Shown one piece after another: positions 1 through 9,810 of a stretch of DNA of 64,000 nt; the first letter of the stretch is position 1, and each line of letters opens with the position of its first letter. The DNA is from Nothophaeocryptopus gaeumannii. Taxonomy: Eukaryota; Ascomycota; Dothideomycetes; Mycosphaerellales; Mycosphaerellaceae. The stretch covers positions 496,001 to 560,000 of the forward strand of contig JASISA010000009.1 of NCBI GenBank assembly GCA_031771865.1, in the 5' to 3' direction. The notes under the pieces are model-generated. The model saw only the letters and a list, made by a program, of their open reading frames with translations, was not told the origin of the DNA and did not search any database. Position numbers and translations under genes: made by a program.

Positions 1-499
1 AGATGAATACAGTGGCCGCGGAACTGAAAGCGGACAATATGCACCCCATAGAACAACGGCGTCGTTAACCGAAACAAAAGTCTGACTCTCGTGCCAGCTT
101 TCCCCTGTTCGTATAAATACGAAAATGAAGTACAACAGCTCTGGGAATCGCTGGCCCATTTGCTATTACCATCGACGATGGCACCAGGAACATCCATGCG
201 ACCGTCTCCGCTGTCTGGAAGGCTCGGATCATTTTGCACTGGCTTCATTCGGCAGGTGGTTGGCATGTCGAGTCAGCAATATTCAGGGTTCACGGATTTA
301 CCCTCGCCAAAACTGTAGCTTTTTCTCCGCGTTGCTTTATTTGCGACTAGGGTCAGCTCGGAGGCGGATCTCACACAGCTGTTTTTGAGATGAAATGACG
401 CTGTGCAATAAAAGGTGCTTCCAAGTTCGGCGAATATTTTGACCGACAAGATGGGCGTTTTGCCACCACCGGTGTCGCCTTCCACCACTCTTTGCCTCT
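1..499. other. Left-edge stretch without a recognised gene
   Basis: I see no convincing coding region. The open frames here are short and overlap on opposite strands. The right end should hold the promoter and 5' leader of the NTF2-like gene that starts at 500. Confidence 0.5.
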
Positions 500-1117
500 A
501 TGATGAGCGAAATGGATGAGCGGCAGTGTACAGCGCCTAGCTCGGAGCCGAGCATCAAATCTGAAACAATGGAACAGCGGCAGTGTACAGCGCCTAGATC
601 GGAGCCGAGCATCAAATTGGAAACAATGGAAGAGACAGTCATCAACCTCACACGTCGTTTTATCGGAATGGTCAACAATAGAGATCTTGACAATCCGGAA
701 TTCCGTGACATGTTCGTGGATCAGTTCCAAGGTCAACAAACCCAAAACTACCAACCATTCTCCCCCCAAATGCTCACCTATGCGATAGGCCAAGTCGAAG
801 GCCTCACTGCCTACGGCAAAGACAACCAAATCAAAGCATGCAAAGAGCTATGCAGACAATGTCCAAATTATCATCTCGAAGTTATCGATGCGCACGCCGA
901 TATCGATGAGCAAAGAGGGAGAGCGAAAGTGTGGTGTAAACTGCGGACACGCGGGTTCTTTGGGAATGTGGATCGGGCGACGGTGTCGGTGTTTACGTGG
1001 AGGAAACATGCGGGCAAGTGGCTGTGTTATCGACATCGCGGCATGAGGGGGATTGAGGATTTTGAGGATTCGATGGAGCAAGGGGCAGAGAGAGAGGGAG
1101 GGACGGGTGGGTCATGA
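500..1117 (+). CDS. Small NTF2/SnoaL-like fold protein with N-terminal 19-residue duplication
   Basis: Predicted 205-aa protein of unknown function in one exon. Residues about 45-185 look like an NTF2/SnoaL-like alpha+beta domain: an N-terminal helix (INLTRRFIGMVNNRDL), a middle segment, then beta-rich segments ending in AKVWCKLRTRGF and ATVSVFTWRK. This resembles fungal SnoaL-like hypothetical proteins, but no catalytic residues can be assigned. The N-terminus carries two near-identical 19-residue units (core RQCTAP.SEPSIK..T) encoded by a 57-bp direct repeat. Each unit is followed by a methionine codon, so starts at 500, 503, 512 or 569 are all possible. I chose the first ATG. The C-terminal tail is Glu/Gly-rich. 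Its neighbour downstream is a pseudogene on the other strand. Confidence 0.6.
   Translation: MMSEMDERQCTAPSSEPSIKSETMEQRQCTAPRSEPSIKLETMEETVINLTRRFIGMVNNRDLDNPEFRDMFVDQFQGQQTQNYQPFSPQMLTYAIGQVEGLTAYGKDNQIKACKELCRQCPNYHLEVIDAHADIDEQRGRAKVWCKLRTRGFFGNVDRATVSVFTWRKHAGKWLCYRHRGMRGIEDFEDSMEQGAEREGGTGGS
512..625 (+). repeat. 57-bp tandem direct repeat, two in-frame copies
   Basis: Two copies with a 57-bp period (the common string CGGCAGTGTACAGCGCCTAG starts at 521 and at 578) differ at only a few bases. Because 57 is a multiple of three, the copies encode two 19-residue units in frame. Confidence 0.9.
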
Positions 1118-1148
1118 TTGTAATTAAAAGATGTAGAAGGTGCTGTGA

Positions 1149-1985
1149 TTACGATTGCTCGATATAGAAGGATGCCAGACTTATAATATGAAGACTCTTA
1201 AAAGTAGCCCGCCCATCAGCCAGTTTGATTTTCCTTCTTGAACGACGTACGTGACGATTATGATGCTTGCGAAGATGGCTCCTACAGAGAAGCCATCGAG
1301 GTCCAGTGTCATGTCGTCGATGCCCATTCCCCAGGCGATGAGGACGATGAGTGGTACAATCATCAGTGCTGTTTGCATGCACGCGTGAGGGCTATAGCCA
1401 CGTCCATCTTGTCGCCGAGAGCTGAGTCGATGGTCATGGGGTCATTGCTCAGGTTGGGAAGCACAAGGATGCCCATGAACATGCTTGATACATTTTGCTG
1501 AGACATGATTCCCTGGACGGAGTCGGTCGCGAATTGAGTATTGAAGGCCAAGAGGGTGGCGAAGAATAGCAGTGCCAACAATGCACCGAGGATGGTTAAC
1601 ATAGGCGCCTCATCGTCTTCTTCCAGCTCCTGAACGAGGTTTTCCTGATTAATGTGACGACCTGCTGTGGCGACTCCACTGGCAGCATCATTGCGATGCC
1701 TCTCAGAGCTTCTCCTGCTTTCATGGTCCTCGTAACCTTCCGCTTTGGAGCGGACCTTGGACTTTCTTCGGCGCATATATCTGGGTGAGTCTTGAGCTGG
1801 AAGACCAGCCCTAGTCGGTACGGCAAGATGATAATGACAGCGGTTCCTCTGGACAGGGCCAAAATCCCTACCGCGGACGAATCTTTCCAGGGCTGCGAGA
1901 CCGTGGGAACCGTGAGGCCGAGCACAGCCAAGAGCAGTAGCACGGTTATCGGCTGTACAATTGCCAGGTTGAAGTACTGATGCAA
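1149..1985 (-). pseudogene. Decayed vacuolar-type Ca2+/H+ antiporter (CAX family) fragment
   Basis: The minus strand preserves the C-terminal half of a cation/proton exchanger, spread over successive frames. The segment below 1985 reads ILALSRGTAVIII and VFQLKTHPD, the usual end of the first CAX half. The next frame gives an acidic linker (VQELEEDDEAPML), a membrane segment and FMGILVLPNLSNDP. The frame starting at 1378 gives MQTALMIVPLIVLIAWGMG and VQEGKSNWLMGGLLL. The last few residues (IISLASFYIEQS) shift frame again. Frameshifts fall near 1790, near 1375 and near 1195, with no intron-like gap. The N-terminal half of the normal 11-helix protein is absent upstream. In the intact family these proteins load Ca2+ into the vacuole against H+. 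The NDP motif in place of the usual GNAAEH matches my memory of a fungal CAX subgroup and is not proof of damage by itself. Confidence 0.75.
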
Positions 1986-2331
1986 GCTTTATGAAGACTT
2001 GGCATTTAAGCTTGTCGGGTCTTGTCGCTGTTTCGTTAGATATTGAAGCTTTCCAGCTGGGGTGTCCAGCCCAGGGCCAGCAAGCTGAATCTGCATGCAT
2101 TGCGATAACAGCAGGCTTGTTCTCGCATGTTCCCAGGTTTGGAGGTGCAAGCGTGGCGTGTGACCTGATGTATACTTCTGGGGTATGGGGCATTGAGTCA
2201 AAGAGCCGAGCAATCCGCTCAGAACGCTGCTTCCTCTTCGATGTGCCGAATGCATGGTCCCTGCAACTATTCGCAGCTCATCGAGATGTTCGTATCATGA
2301 CTTATCCATATTGATAAATTCCCAATTGTTC
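1986..2331. other. Spacer between two pseudogenes
   Basis: No protein similarity is visible. The missing N-terminal half of the antiporter is not found here in any frame, so the relic is 5'-truncated. Confidence 0.4.
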
Positions 2332-3878
2332 TTACACTAGAACAATAGTCTCCGATCTCGGTTCACAGGCTCTCCAATATCTCGCGTCGACCCTTCCCAC
2401 GCCAACCCTTGTATACACCTCCTCATCCTTCTTCACCAACAAAACACGTACTCCCACATCCCATCCCATGCCGGTCTCGAGTTGTGAGGAAACGACATGC
2501 GCCACGCTAGCAAATGCATTCAAAATATCGGAGCTTACGGTCAAACCACGAGAGGTATAGCTTTCGACGTACTTGCAGTATCCGTTCACAGCCCGACGAG
2601 CTGGGACCTTGGCACTCATGTCTATTTTGATGCTTGACAAAGGAGAGACCTCTGAGGCATTATCGCGATGATTGCCAAATTCCTCTTCCCACCCTCCTTG
2701 AGCACACGCGAAATAGACTTGCCATTGCGTAACAAAGATGCATCTGCGAGACAGTAGGCGCTCTTGGAAGGTCCAAGCCCTCGTGTTCAAAAGTGATCGA
2801 GTTATGGCAAGATCGAAGTTCTTGTCGATGAGACGGGGTTGGTATCAGAAGTCTCGCCAGTGATGATAACCCTTATGCTTCAGTCGTGGGTTGCTCGAAG
2901 TACCAGGAGGCCAGTGTATTCGTTTGGATCCGAGGCAGCGACGATGGTGACAACCGCATTGCGATATACCGCATCCAGGGCTTGGATTTGAGCTCTTCTG
3001 TCTTCGACATTGTCCTGAAGAGTGAAAGCCGATCAACCCATAGGTACCTTTACCCCATTCTGAACGTAAGATTCATGGCATCCCACACCACACGTGGGAT
3101 ATTCGCGTGGGACAGAGACTGGGGCGACTTGAACTCGTCGAAGTTGGAAGTTGTGAGAACCGGGAACTTCTCGAGTGATGCCCACGGATAGCTCAGCGCA
3201 GTGTACCTGGGTATCTCAGGAAGATCGTCTTCTACATAGCATTTGTGCACGTCCACTAGCTTAAATCTGTCCGGTAGAGGGCTTTGCGACGTCTGCTTGC
3301 AAGCCCCTTCATGCCTCAGCTCACAGTCGTGGACTTGGTGCAATAGGGTGTCAACATCGAAGAAGAGGTTGTCCCATGGTCGGACTCGATGCAGCCCTCC
3401 TGCAGCGTTGGCATAGCTCAACTTAGCTGTGGGCCAACAAAGTTCTTCAGCGAAGGCGGACTTTCTCGACCTGACGAGCATCACTATACACTTGACACTC
3501 GTCACATAGCCTCGGATTCTTTGGCATTGTTCCATCACAGACACGACCTTCGGGCCCTGGTCCCTTGTTAAGCTGAGCCGCCTTCTGTTCCGCTGCTGCT
3601 TCTTCGGCTTCTTCCTTAGCAATCGCGTCTGCCATGGCAAGAACACCAACGCGCTCTACCATGCCCGACTGTTGAAGGCCGGTGAGATCTCCTTGACTTC
3701 GCGGGAACTTGGAAAGAAGAGCCTCATATTGCTGTTTGACTTTGTCGTATCCTGCCTTGGCTTCATCGTGTGATTTGCGTAAATCTGCGACTTGCTGTTG
3801 GCACATCTGGGCCGTTGCGAGATCTTTCTCGATGGTTTTGACATCGCTGCCCCAGAGAAGGTCTTTTAGCTTCCCCAT
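2332..3878 (-). pseudogene. Heterokaryon-incompatibility (HET) domain gene, disrupted
   Basis: HET-domain remains lie in order on the minus strand in several frames. From ATG 3878 a coiled-coil-like N-terminus (VADLRKSHDEAKAGYDKVKQ) runs to LCDECQVYSDAR. A shift near 3450 leads to the HET core with RYTALSYPWASLEKFPVLTT and IPRVVWDAMNLTFRMG. The core then meets a TAA near 3047. The remaining blocks RYLWVDRLSLF, DAVYRNAVVTIVAASD and LNTRAWTFQERLLSRRCIF each sit in another frame or after further stops. The breaks lie inside conserved blocks, so introns do not explain them. The shift near 3450 alone could be an intron. Intact HET proteins trigger cell death after fusion of incompatible hyphae. 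The HET blocks are clear; inactivity is inferred. Confidence 0.75.
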
Positions 3879-4219
3879 GCTGAGAGAGTCTGGTATTGAT
3901 TTGCCACAACAAGTCCGTGGTGTTACTGGTTTTGGTAGCAGGGTCGAGAGGACTCAGCCGCATCGCTTAGATCCTGGCCAACTGGTGCGAGGGCCGTCGG
4001 CCAAGATACGAGAATCACTGCCAGAGGCAGGACTGAGATAGCCAAGATCTTGCATTTCGAGCAGCATGCGCTCATGAGCCATCACCGTATGTACATATAT
4101 ACAACGCAATCTAAGCAAGTTTCCATAATCCTGTACACTCAGACCCCTTTGAACGCCTCGCTGAATGATCAATTCGCACTCCGTGATTCTTCCTCGCAAA
4201 CCACTGCCGCATCTCATGT
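3879..4219. other. Spacer between HET pseudogene and deubiquitinase
   Basis: No gene seen. It should contain the 3' end of the minus-strand deubiquitinase transcript and the relic promoter of the HET gene. Confidence 0.4.
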
Positions 4220-6202
4220 TCAGTCCGTGTTCATCTGATAAAATAACATGTAGACTTCTCTTTGCATCCCGAGGACGTCGCTCGTCTTGCTCTCTTTGAT
4301 CTTTTCGTCCGATATGCGCCACCATCGATCATTGGCGGAGCGTTTCTTGCCTCGAATACTCCCTCGGATACTAGACAGTGGAGCCTTCTTTGGTGACGTG
4401 TCTTTGTCAGACCTTGCCGCTTCTTGCCCAGCGCTCTTATCTTCAGGCACGGGAGTCGTCGATGTGGACCGAGGGGGAGTTGGAAGACCAGGAGCTGGGA
4501 TAGCTTCAATGGGCACGCTTGTTGCCGAAGCCGCCGACCTCCGCTTCTCCGCAGAAGGTGTCGAGGCTGCTGGCTGCTGGACGGAGGACGCAGATGAGCT
4601 AGTCGGTGTTGCTGATGTTGGTGTGCTCAAGAGCTGCGAATCGGCGCTGCTCACAGGACTGTCTTTGGCGTCGTTCTCCGCATTCTCCTCTTTCACAGTC
4701 CGTGCGCTGAGCCGCGGGCTATTGACTGCGCTGGGCATGGGTGAGTTCTTATAGCTGAAGGCGCCATCTTTGCCCATGCTGGTGGGCGTCGAGAAAGGCT
4801 GTGGCAACACCTGCCGCCTAAAGGATTCGTAGTGGCCACTGTTATGTCCACCCGTGTGCGTGACTACACCGAGGAGACGATAGTTCTTCCGGTCTAGCAG
4901 GCCACCGAGAGGCAGCGATTCTGGAAATGAGACCTTGGCTTGGTTCTTTGAAGATGAGGACGAGCCGTCCCAGACGGAGCGAGATAGGTGCACAGACAAA
5001 ACCCTTGGAAACTTCGATATCCGGGTATGGCGCGTGATTTTCCGTTTCGGTGCGGTCGACAACTCAGGCAGCTTCACGTCCTTTGGAGGTTTCTCCGGGT
5101 CAGTGTCAATGGCTTCTTGTAGCTTGACATTGTCGGCTTCACAAGTCTGCCGGTCTTCCTCAGATAAACTCGACTTTGCCAGCAGCTTGTTGTTGATCAG
5201 GATCGCGTGCTCAAGCAGACATCGATCGCATTTGAAGTCATCAATATGCTCAATCTTAAAGATACCATCGAAGCATTCGTTGAATGTTGCCGACGTCTGC
5301 AGATGGGGAACGTTCAGAGTCAGGGTGAGGAATGTCGACACCGATGGCTTCGGTTTGAAGTGGCAGTGCAGGCACTCGACCTGCGACTCTAATTTTCCCT
5401 CCAGAGGAAACACGTTCTCGTCCTTCTCTGGATCTTCCTCTTCGTCGTCCCTGCACAAATGCTCGGGTTCGGACGTCTGCGTTTGGTCGCTCCCAATTTC
5501 AACAGACAAGATCTTGCTGTCCCTTGGTCTCTGGTTCCCCTCCATTGCCGCAGTTTCCGCAGGCTCACTTTGAGAAGCATTTATACTGGTTTGTGCTGAC
5601 TCTTCCGTAAGACTTCGCCGCGCTTTCTGTCTTGCTCTTCGCCCGGCATAATACTCTTCGGCTATCCTCTCCACGATTACCTGCAAGAACTCCTGCGCAT
5701 CCTGCTGTGTCCTCGATATCCTCGTCCTGAATGCCTGCTCCACGCATCGAATGAACGACTGCGCGGAGATGGTCTTTTTGTATATCGGCCTTTCATTCAG
5801 TGCGTCCAGAACCTCTTTCAAGCCTGCTGTGACCAACCCTTGTTGCATACCCAAGATCTGCCATTCGGGCTGCTTCTTACTGCGCTCCTTCTGCTCCTGC
5901 TCCTTTAAGGCCGCCGCAATGTCATCGTACAGCTCGGTCCCGTCCAGCTTCCTCCTGTGCACCTCTCTTATAAGAAATGCTCGCAAGTCTGGCAGTCCGG
6001 CCAGAGCTTGTAAGACACTGTTGATAAAGCAATCATTCGCGGGATTGACAAGTCCCACGACTCCCTTCTTCCGACTACTCTTCGAGATGTTCGCTGCATC
6101 GTCGTCCAGGAAGAATGTCGGTCCGAAGACGTATACCAGTGTTATGGCAGCCAGCGATGCGCCGGCCGCATATGTCGCTATGACAAGCGGTTTCTCAGGC
6201 AT
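4220..6202 (-). CDS. UBP16: Ubiquitin carboxyl-terminal hydrolase, Ubp16-like, mitochondrial outer-membrane type
   Basis: USP-family cysteine protease that removes ubiquitin from proteins. A membrane segment at residues about 5-32 (PLVIATYAAG...VFGPTFFL) precedes the catalytic domain, as in yeast Ubp16, which sits in the mitochondrial outer membrane. The Cys box is GLVNPANDCFINSVLQ (nucleophile near C58). A QQDAQEF block follows. Two CxxC pairs (CLHC, CDRC) could bind zinc. The His box is THTGGHNSGHYESF (His near 457). After a Ser/Pro-rich insert of about 150 residues the domain closes with RWWRISDEKI and YMLFYQ. The open frame extends upstream to about 6430, but its only initiators there are non-ATG, so I chose the ATG at 6202 (660 aa), which puts the anchor at the N-terminus. 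A 5' exon cannot be excluded. It is divergent from the bL9m gene. Confidence 0.85.
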   Translation of the reverse strand: MPEKPLVIATYAAGASLAAITLVYVFGPTFFLDDDAANISKSSRKKGVVGLVNPANDCFINSVLQALAGLPDLRAFLIREVHRRKLDGTELYDDIAAALKEQEQKERSKKQPEWQILGMQQGLVTAGLKEVLDALNERPIYKKTISAQSFIRCVEQAFRTRISRTQQDAQEFLQVIVERIAEEYYAGRRARQKARRSLTEESAQTSINASQSEPAETAAMEGNQRPRDSKILSVEIGSDQTQTSEPEHLCRDDEEEDPEKDENVFPLEGKLESQVECLHCHFKPKPSVSTFLTLTLNVPHLQTSATFNECFDGIFKIEHIDDFKCDRCLLEHAILINNKLLAKSSLSEEDRQTCEADNVKLQEAIDTDPEKPPKDVKLPELSTAPKRKITRHTRISKFPRVLSVHLSRSVWDGSSSSSKNQAKVSFPESLPLGGLLDRKNYRLLGVVTHTGGHNSGHYESFRRQVLPQPFSTPTSMGKDGAFSYKNSPMPSAVNSPRLSARTVKEENAENDAKDSPVSSADSQLLSTPTSATPTSSSASSVQQPAASTPSAEKRRSAASATSVPIEAIPAPGLPTPPRSTSTTPVPEDKSAGQEAARSDKDTSPKKAPLSSIRGSIRGKKRSANDRWWRISDEKIKESKTSDVLGMQREVYMLFYQMNTD

Positions 6203-6702
6203 ACTCCTTCCTACGCCTCTGCCGGCGAAGGCTACGAGGGTCTTTTCGCGTTGCCCGTTGGGGACATGTGTCGTTGTCGTCTTGACCGTTGCCTGCCCTG
6301 CGCCTGTGCTCGTGCCCGTGCCCGTGCCGAAGATGTTGGATGTGAAGGCTGCTCCATAGCGAGCCAGCACATTCAGAACCGAGGCGTCCAGTGTCTGGTG
6401 TGGTCTACCGTCTGGCAGGTTCGAGGTTCAGAGGGTGTTTCAATTCCTACGTAAGACCGGTTAGCTTGCGGTTAGGTGCTTGCTTGTTTGCGATAGGCCA
6501 CCAGTCACAGTGCGAGCGTGGCGTGAGATTCCCTGGGAGAGTCCACAAAAGAGCCCACCGACAAGATACCAGCGAGCAAACTTGCCGACGGCTCGGCTTT
6601 GTTTGTTTCCGCCAAGCTCGCGCATGGACCATGCCAGTCTCTCGCTTTCACTCACTTAGACTTGCTCTTTGCATGTGAAGCTCTCCATCCATCCATATCA
6701 TC
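6203..6702. promoter_or_regulatory. Divergent promoter region between UBP16-like and bL9m genes
   Basis: About 500 bp lies between the two divergent start codons. Both genes encode mitochondrial proteins, so shared control is possible. I see no specific motif I would name. Confidence 0.4.
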
Positions 6703-7669
6703 ATGGCTCTCCCTCTACGGCCGCGGGCGATCCCTCAATGCTATGCTTGTCTACGAAGCTATGCCTGGCCAAGCTCTGTTGAGAGTTCTTCCTCACAATG
6801 GTGCAGTCTGCGGCAACAAACTAGGGGCAAGAAGAAGGTTGCCAAAAATCTGGGAATAGTACCCGCAAGGCTCTTAAAAGATCTACCAGGCTTTGGAAAG
6901 AAAGGTACAAGAAGTCAGTCAATTGCGTATTTTCATCAATGCTAAGTGATGAGTGACAGGCGCCTATGTACCCATCACTGCTGGCGAGCTGCGAAACAAC
7001 CTCTTTCCACGCCGAATCGCCGAATACGTGACCCAACCCGAGCTACGTACCCTCAAAGCGAACAACGTGCCCATCGAGCGCGACTATGCATTCGGACAGA
7101 AGGACAACGGGCCTACAGAGCCCCTCATGATGCCGCTGTCGTCAGATCCCACTCCCAACCCAGTACGACGAGCGCCAGAGGTTGAGAAGCTGTCCCCAGA
7201 AAAGAGTGGCGACCTGCTGGACATATTCGTGCCGCACAGATTGGATTTTTACAGACAAGAAATCGTTGAGGATGCTCCGGCAGAGGCGGTTGAGCTAGAG
7301 GTTGAGAAGAAGGAGCTGGAAAGGAAGCAACAGGACAAGAAGCAGCGCGTTGCGTCGAGTGCAGCCATGGACCTGCTTGCAGCGCGAACACAAGCACCTA
7401 AGCCTAAACCAAAGCCACGAAGCACTGGAGCCATCTTTGGGTCTGTGAGTCCGCACGACATACTGGTCGCTGTAAGAGCTGCCATTGCACGCAACGACGA
7501 AGCAGCGAGGGTCATTCTGACCGAAGATGACATCAACTTCATGGATCAGTCAGTCCGGGATGAAGGCAAGATCAAATACCTAGGCGACTTCACAGTCGAG
7601 CTCAAAGTGAAAGGCGCAGAGAGCGGCGTCAAGAGAACCGTGAGAGTGATAGCACAAGATCCTCAATGA
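6703..7669 (+). CDS. MRPL50: Mitochondrial large-subunit ribosomal protein bL9m (MRPL50-like), two exons
   Basis: Component of the mitochondrial large ribosomal subunit. Exons are 6703-6904 and 6960-7669; the 55-nt intron has a GTACAA donor and a GACAG acceptor, and splicing gives 303 aa. Exon 1 carries an N-terminal Arg/Ser-rich presequence and the start of the L9 N-domain (VPARLLKDLPGFGKKG). Exon 2 continues it as AYVPITAGELRNNLFPRRIA, the equivalent of the bacterial block ending in NFLIPRGLA. A long charged central helix (VEKKELERKQQDKKQ) precedes a C-terminal domain with GAIFGSVSPHDILVAVRAA, typical of fungal bL9m. The protein is longer than yeast Mrpl50, as expected for filamentous fungi. 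The reading frame closes exactly across the intron. Confidence 0.88.
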
Positions 7670-8273
7670 GGGTCACACCATGTCACTCCAAAGCTCGAGC
7701 CCAGAGTCGTGCAAGCCACCGCCGAGATAGCTACAAGACATGAAGAACGCGTCTCTTGAGGCTGTGGTTGACACTCAATACTCGAGGCGCATGCAAAATG
7801 CCCAGAGCGCCAAACGCCGCCGGCCCGCCAATCCCGCGGGATTGATGACGAGCCACTGCAGCCAGCATGATCATGTTCAGGAACAGGTAAATTCAGGACA
7901 AATGGTATGCTGCCTACAGGGACACGCAAAACACATAGCCACGCTTCATGCGTCAGCCGACTCGCGCATGCTGTTATTGACCTTGTACGGAAAGTTTAAA
8001 ATGTATCGTACAATGAAGAGAGATGTCTCGCCACTTGATGGCTGCACTGCATATTTTACATGAATCATTATTTGTTTACCGGCATTTTCCGGGTGCTACA
8101 AAAGCAACAAAGCTCACGTACTTTGCAGATTCAAAGCACGTAGCGTGACCCACTACCAAACCAGGAGCTCGAGAAGGCGAGGCGAAGTCAAGGCAGCCAG
8201 AAGGCAAACCAAACCATACCAAAAACCAAACTTTCAAACAACCAAATCTTTGAATCACGAGACGATCTTCACG
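7670..8273. other. Intergenic stretch downstream of bL9m gene
   Basis: A short plus-strand open frame at 7740-8063 shows no domain. I consider the stretch non-coding: the 3' region of the ribosomal protein gene and the promoter of the next gene. Confidence 0.4.
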
Positions 8274-8828
8274 ATGTGCATCCTCATAATCCGAACCTGG
8301 AAACCCTGCAATCATACACGGCTAACAGCCAACGACATCTGCATGACCGCCATGTCAACACCAGGCATGCAATCAAGCGATTGTCCAAATGCCTCCCATA
8401 TCTTCCCCAACGAAGACGCCGCTTATCCTTGTCCGGTCTGCGCGACGACGCAACAGCGATATCAAAGACAACGGAGACAGCTTCGGACGCACCAGAATAA
8501 CATCCAAAGACATCAGGAGAAATGGATGAATATCAAAAACGTGAGGGACTTCATTGATAGTCTGCCTTCTCCTCCACTTCAAGCGGCTACGCAGTCGCAG
8601 TCAGGGGCGGAGAGGGGTGTGCAGGAAAGTATGGGGCTTGCGGAGAGGGATCTTGCAAGAATACCGACGGCTACTTCGCCTACCGTTGGCGGTGTGGATA
8701 TGGAGAGGCAGGATTCGGTGATTGGGGCTTCGCCTGCCACGTCAGTGAAGGTGAAGGGATGTAGGCACGAAAGCGTGGAGGATGATCTGAGGGAGGAGCT
8801 GGTGAAGGCGTTTGGGAGAGAGAAGTGA
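8274..8828 (+). CDS. Small Cys/His-containing hypothetical protein
   Basis: Predicted 184-aa protein from the first ATG (8274) of a longer open frame whose upstream initiator is GTG. The N-terminus has Cys/His spacing (MCILIIRTWKPCNH, then NDICM, then PCPVC near residue 65) that could bind zinc. A basic, Gln-rich helical middle (QRYQRQRRQLRTHQNN) and a low-complexity C-terminus end in an acidic/basic helix (DDLREELVKAFG). I recall similar short proteins with a conserved Cys-containing N-terminus in Dothideomycetes, but no function. Nuclear or nucleic-acid binding would be a guess. Confidence 0.55.
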   Translation: MCILIIRTWKPCNHTRLTANDICMTAMSTPGMQSSDCPNASHIFPNEDAAYPCPVCATTQQRYQRQRRQLRTHQNNIQRHQEKWMNIKNVRDFIDSLPSPPLQAATQSQSGAERGVQESMGLAERDLARIPTATSPTVGGVDMERQDSVIGASPATSVKVKGCRHESVEDDLREELVKAFGREK

Positions 8829-9182
8829 GCGGTGCATCAAGCAGCGACTTCAGAGATTGTTGTTCTTTTTGGGTATTAAGCGTGGCGTTGGTGGAACATG
8901 AAGGAATCAGGATAGTGTTGGGAGTTATCATCAGAATTTGTACACTGCCAGAATCGGTATGAAGAAGACTGATTGTTCAGGTCTCGCTTTTCGATATCGC
9001 TCAAGAAAAATTGTATACATGCAAGTTAGGTATCATACAAAGAAGAATCTCAATCCAATATATACTAAGACAACTCGCTCTGTAAATGCTTGAAGAAAAC
9101 TGTGCTCCGATCTGCCAAGTATGCTGCTATCTTGTGTGTCGACGAAACTCTGTACATATATGTACATCTACTCCTCGTCTTC
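8829..9182. other. Convergent 3' intergenic region
   Basis: Lies between the ends of two convergent genes. AT-rich stretches here fit polyadenylation signals. No gene seen. Confidence 0.4.
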
Positions 9183-9810
9183 CTAGCCGCTGATAACAGG
9201 AGACGCGAACCCCCTAGCTCCAGCTCCAGTGGGCCCAGCGACACCAGGAACGGTCGCCGTGGGAGCGAAGCCGCTGAGACTGGGAAGGCTGAAGCTGGGG
9301 AGACCACCAGAGGGTAGACCGCCTGTTGGTGCCGCGCCGCCGCTTGGGAAGGAGATTGACGGGAATCCAGTAGGAGCTGCTGCTCCTTCCTTCCAACCAC
9401 CCTGTTGCTTGCGGCCAATGCCCAAGAGACCTGTTGGTTCAGCGATACCAGAGCCAAGACCACCGCCTAGTCCCCCTGTTGGGAGGGAGAAGCTTGGCAG
9501 ACCAGAGCCGAAGCCTCCAAATCCTCCTGATGGGAGAGAGAGGCTTGGAGTGGCTGTTAGGCTCTCAAACTGGACGTTTCGCTCGCCGAGACCGAAGCCT
9601 GAGCCGGAGCGGAAGGGGCCAGTTGGCACGGCGCTGCTTCCTGAGCCGAGGCCACCAAAGCCGCCGGTGGGAAGAGAGAAGCTTGGAGAAGAGCCTGACC
9701 CTCCGAGACCTGTTGGTGCTGCGATGCCTGAAAGCCCGCCAAGGCCTCCTGATGGAAGGGAGAAGCTTGGGATGGAAGAGGACTCGAATTGAGCTGCGAG
9801 CTTAGCGGGC
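9183..9810 (-). repeat. Imperfect in-frame repeats PSFSLPSGG(F/L)GG
   Basis: Degenerate units of about 45-100 bp within the secreted-protein gene encode PSFSLPSGGLGG, PSFSLPTGGFGG, PSLSLPSGGFGG, PSFSLPTGGLGG and PSISFPSGG variants. Confidence 0.75.

Noticed and set aside
371..829. 152-aa minus-strand open frame
   Set aside because: It is antisense to the NTF2-like gene, and its repeated segments are only the reverse reading of the 57-bp duplication.
3954..4325. 123-aa minus-strand open frame
   Set aside because: It overlaps the end of the deubiquitinase gene in another frame and shows no domain.
7740..8063. 107-aa plus-strand open frame after the bL9m gene
   Set aside because: No recognisable domain, random composition and no intron support; treated as intergenic.
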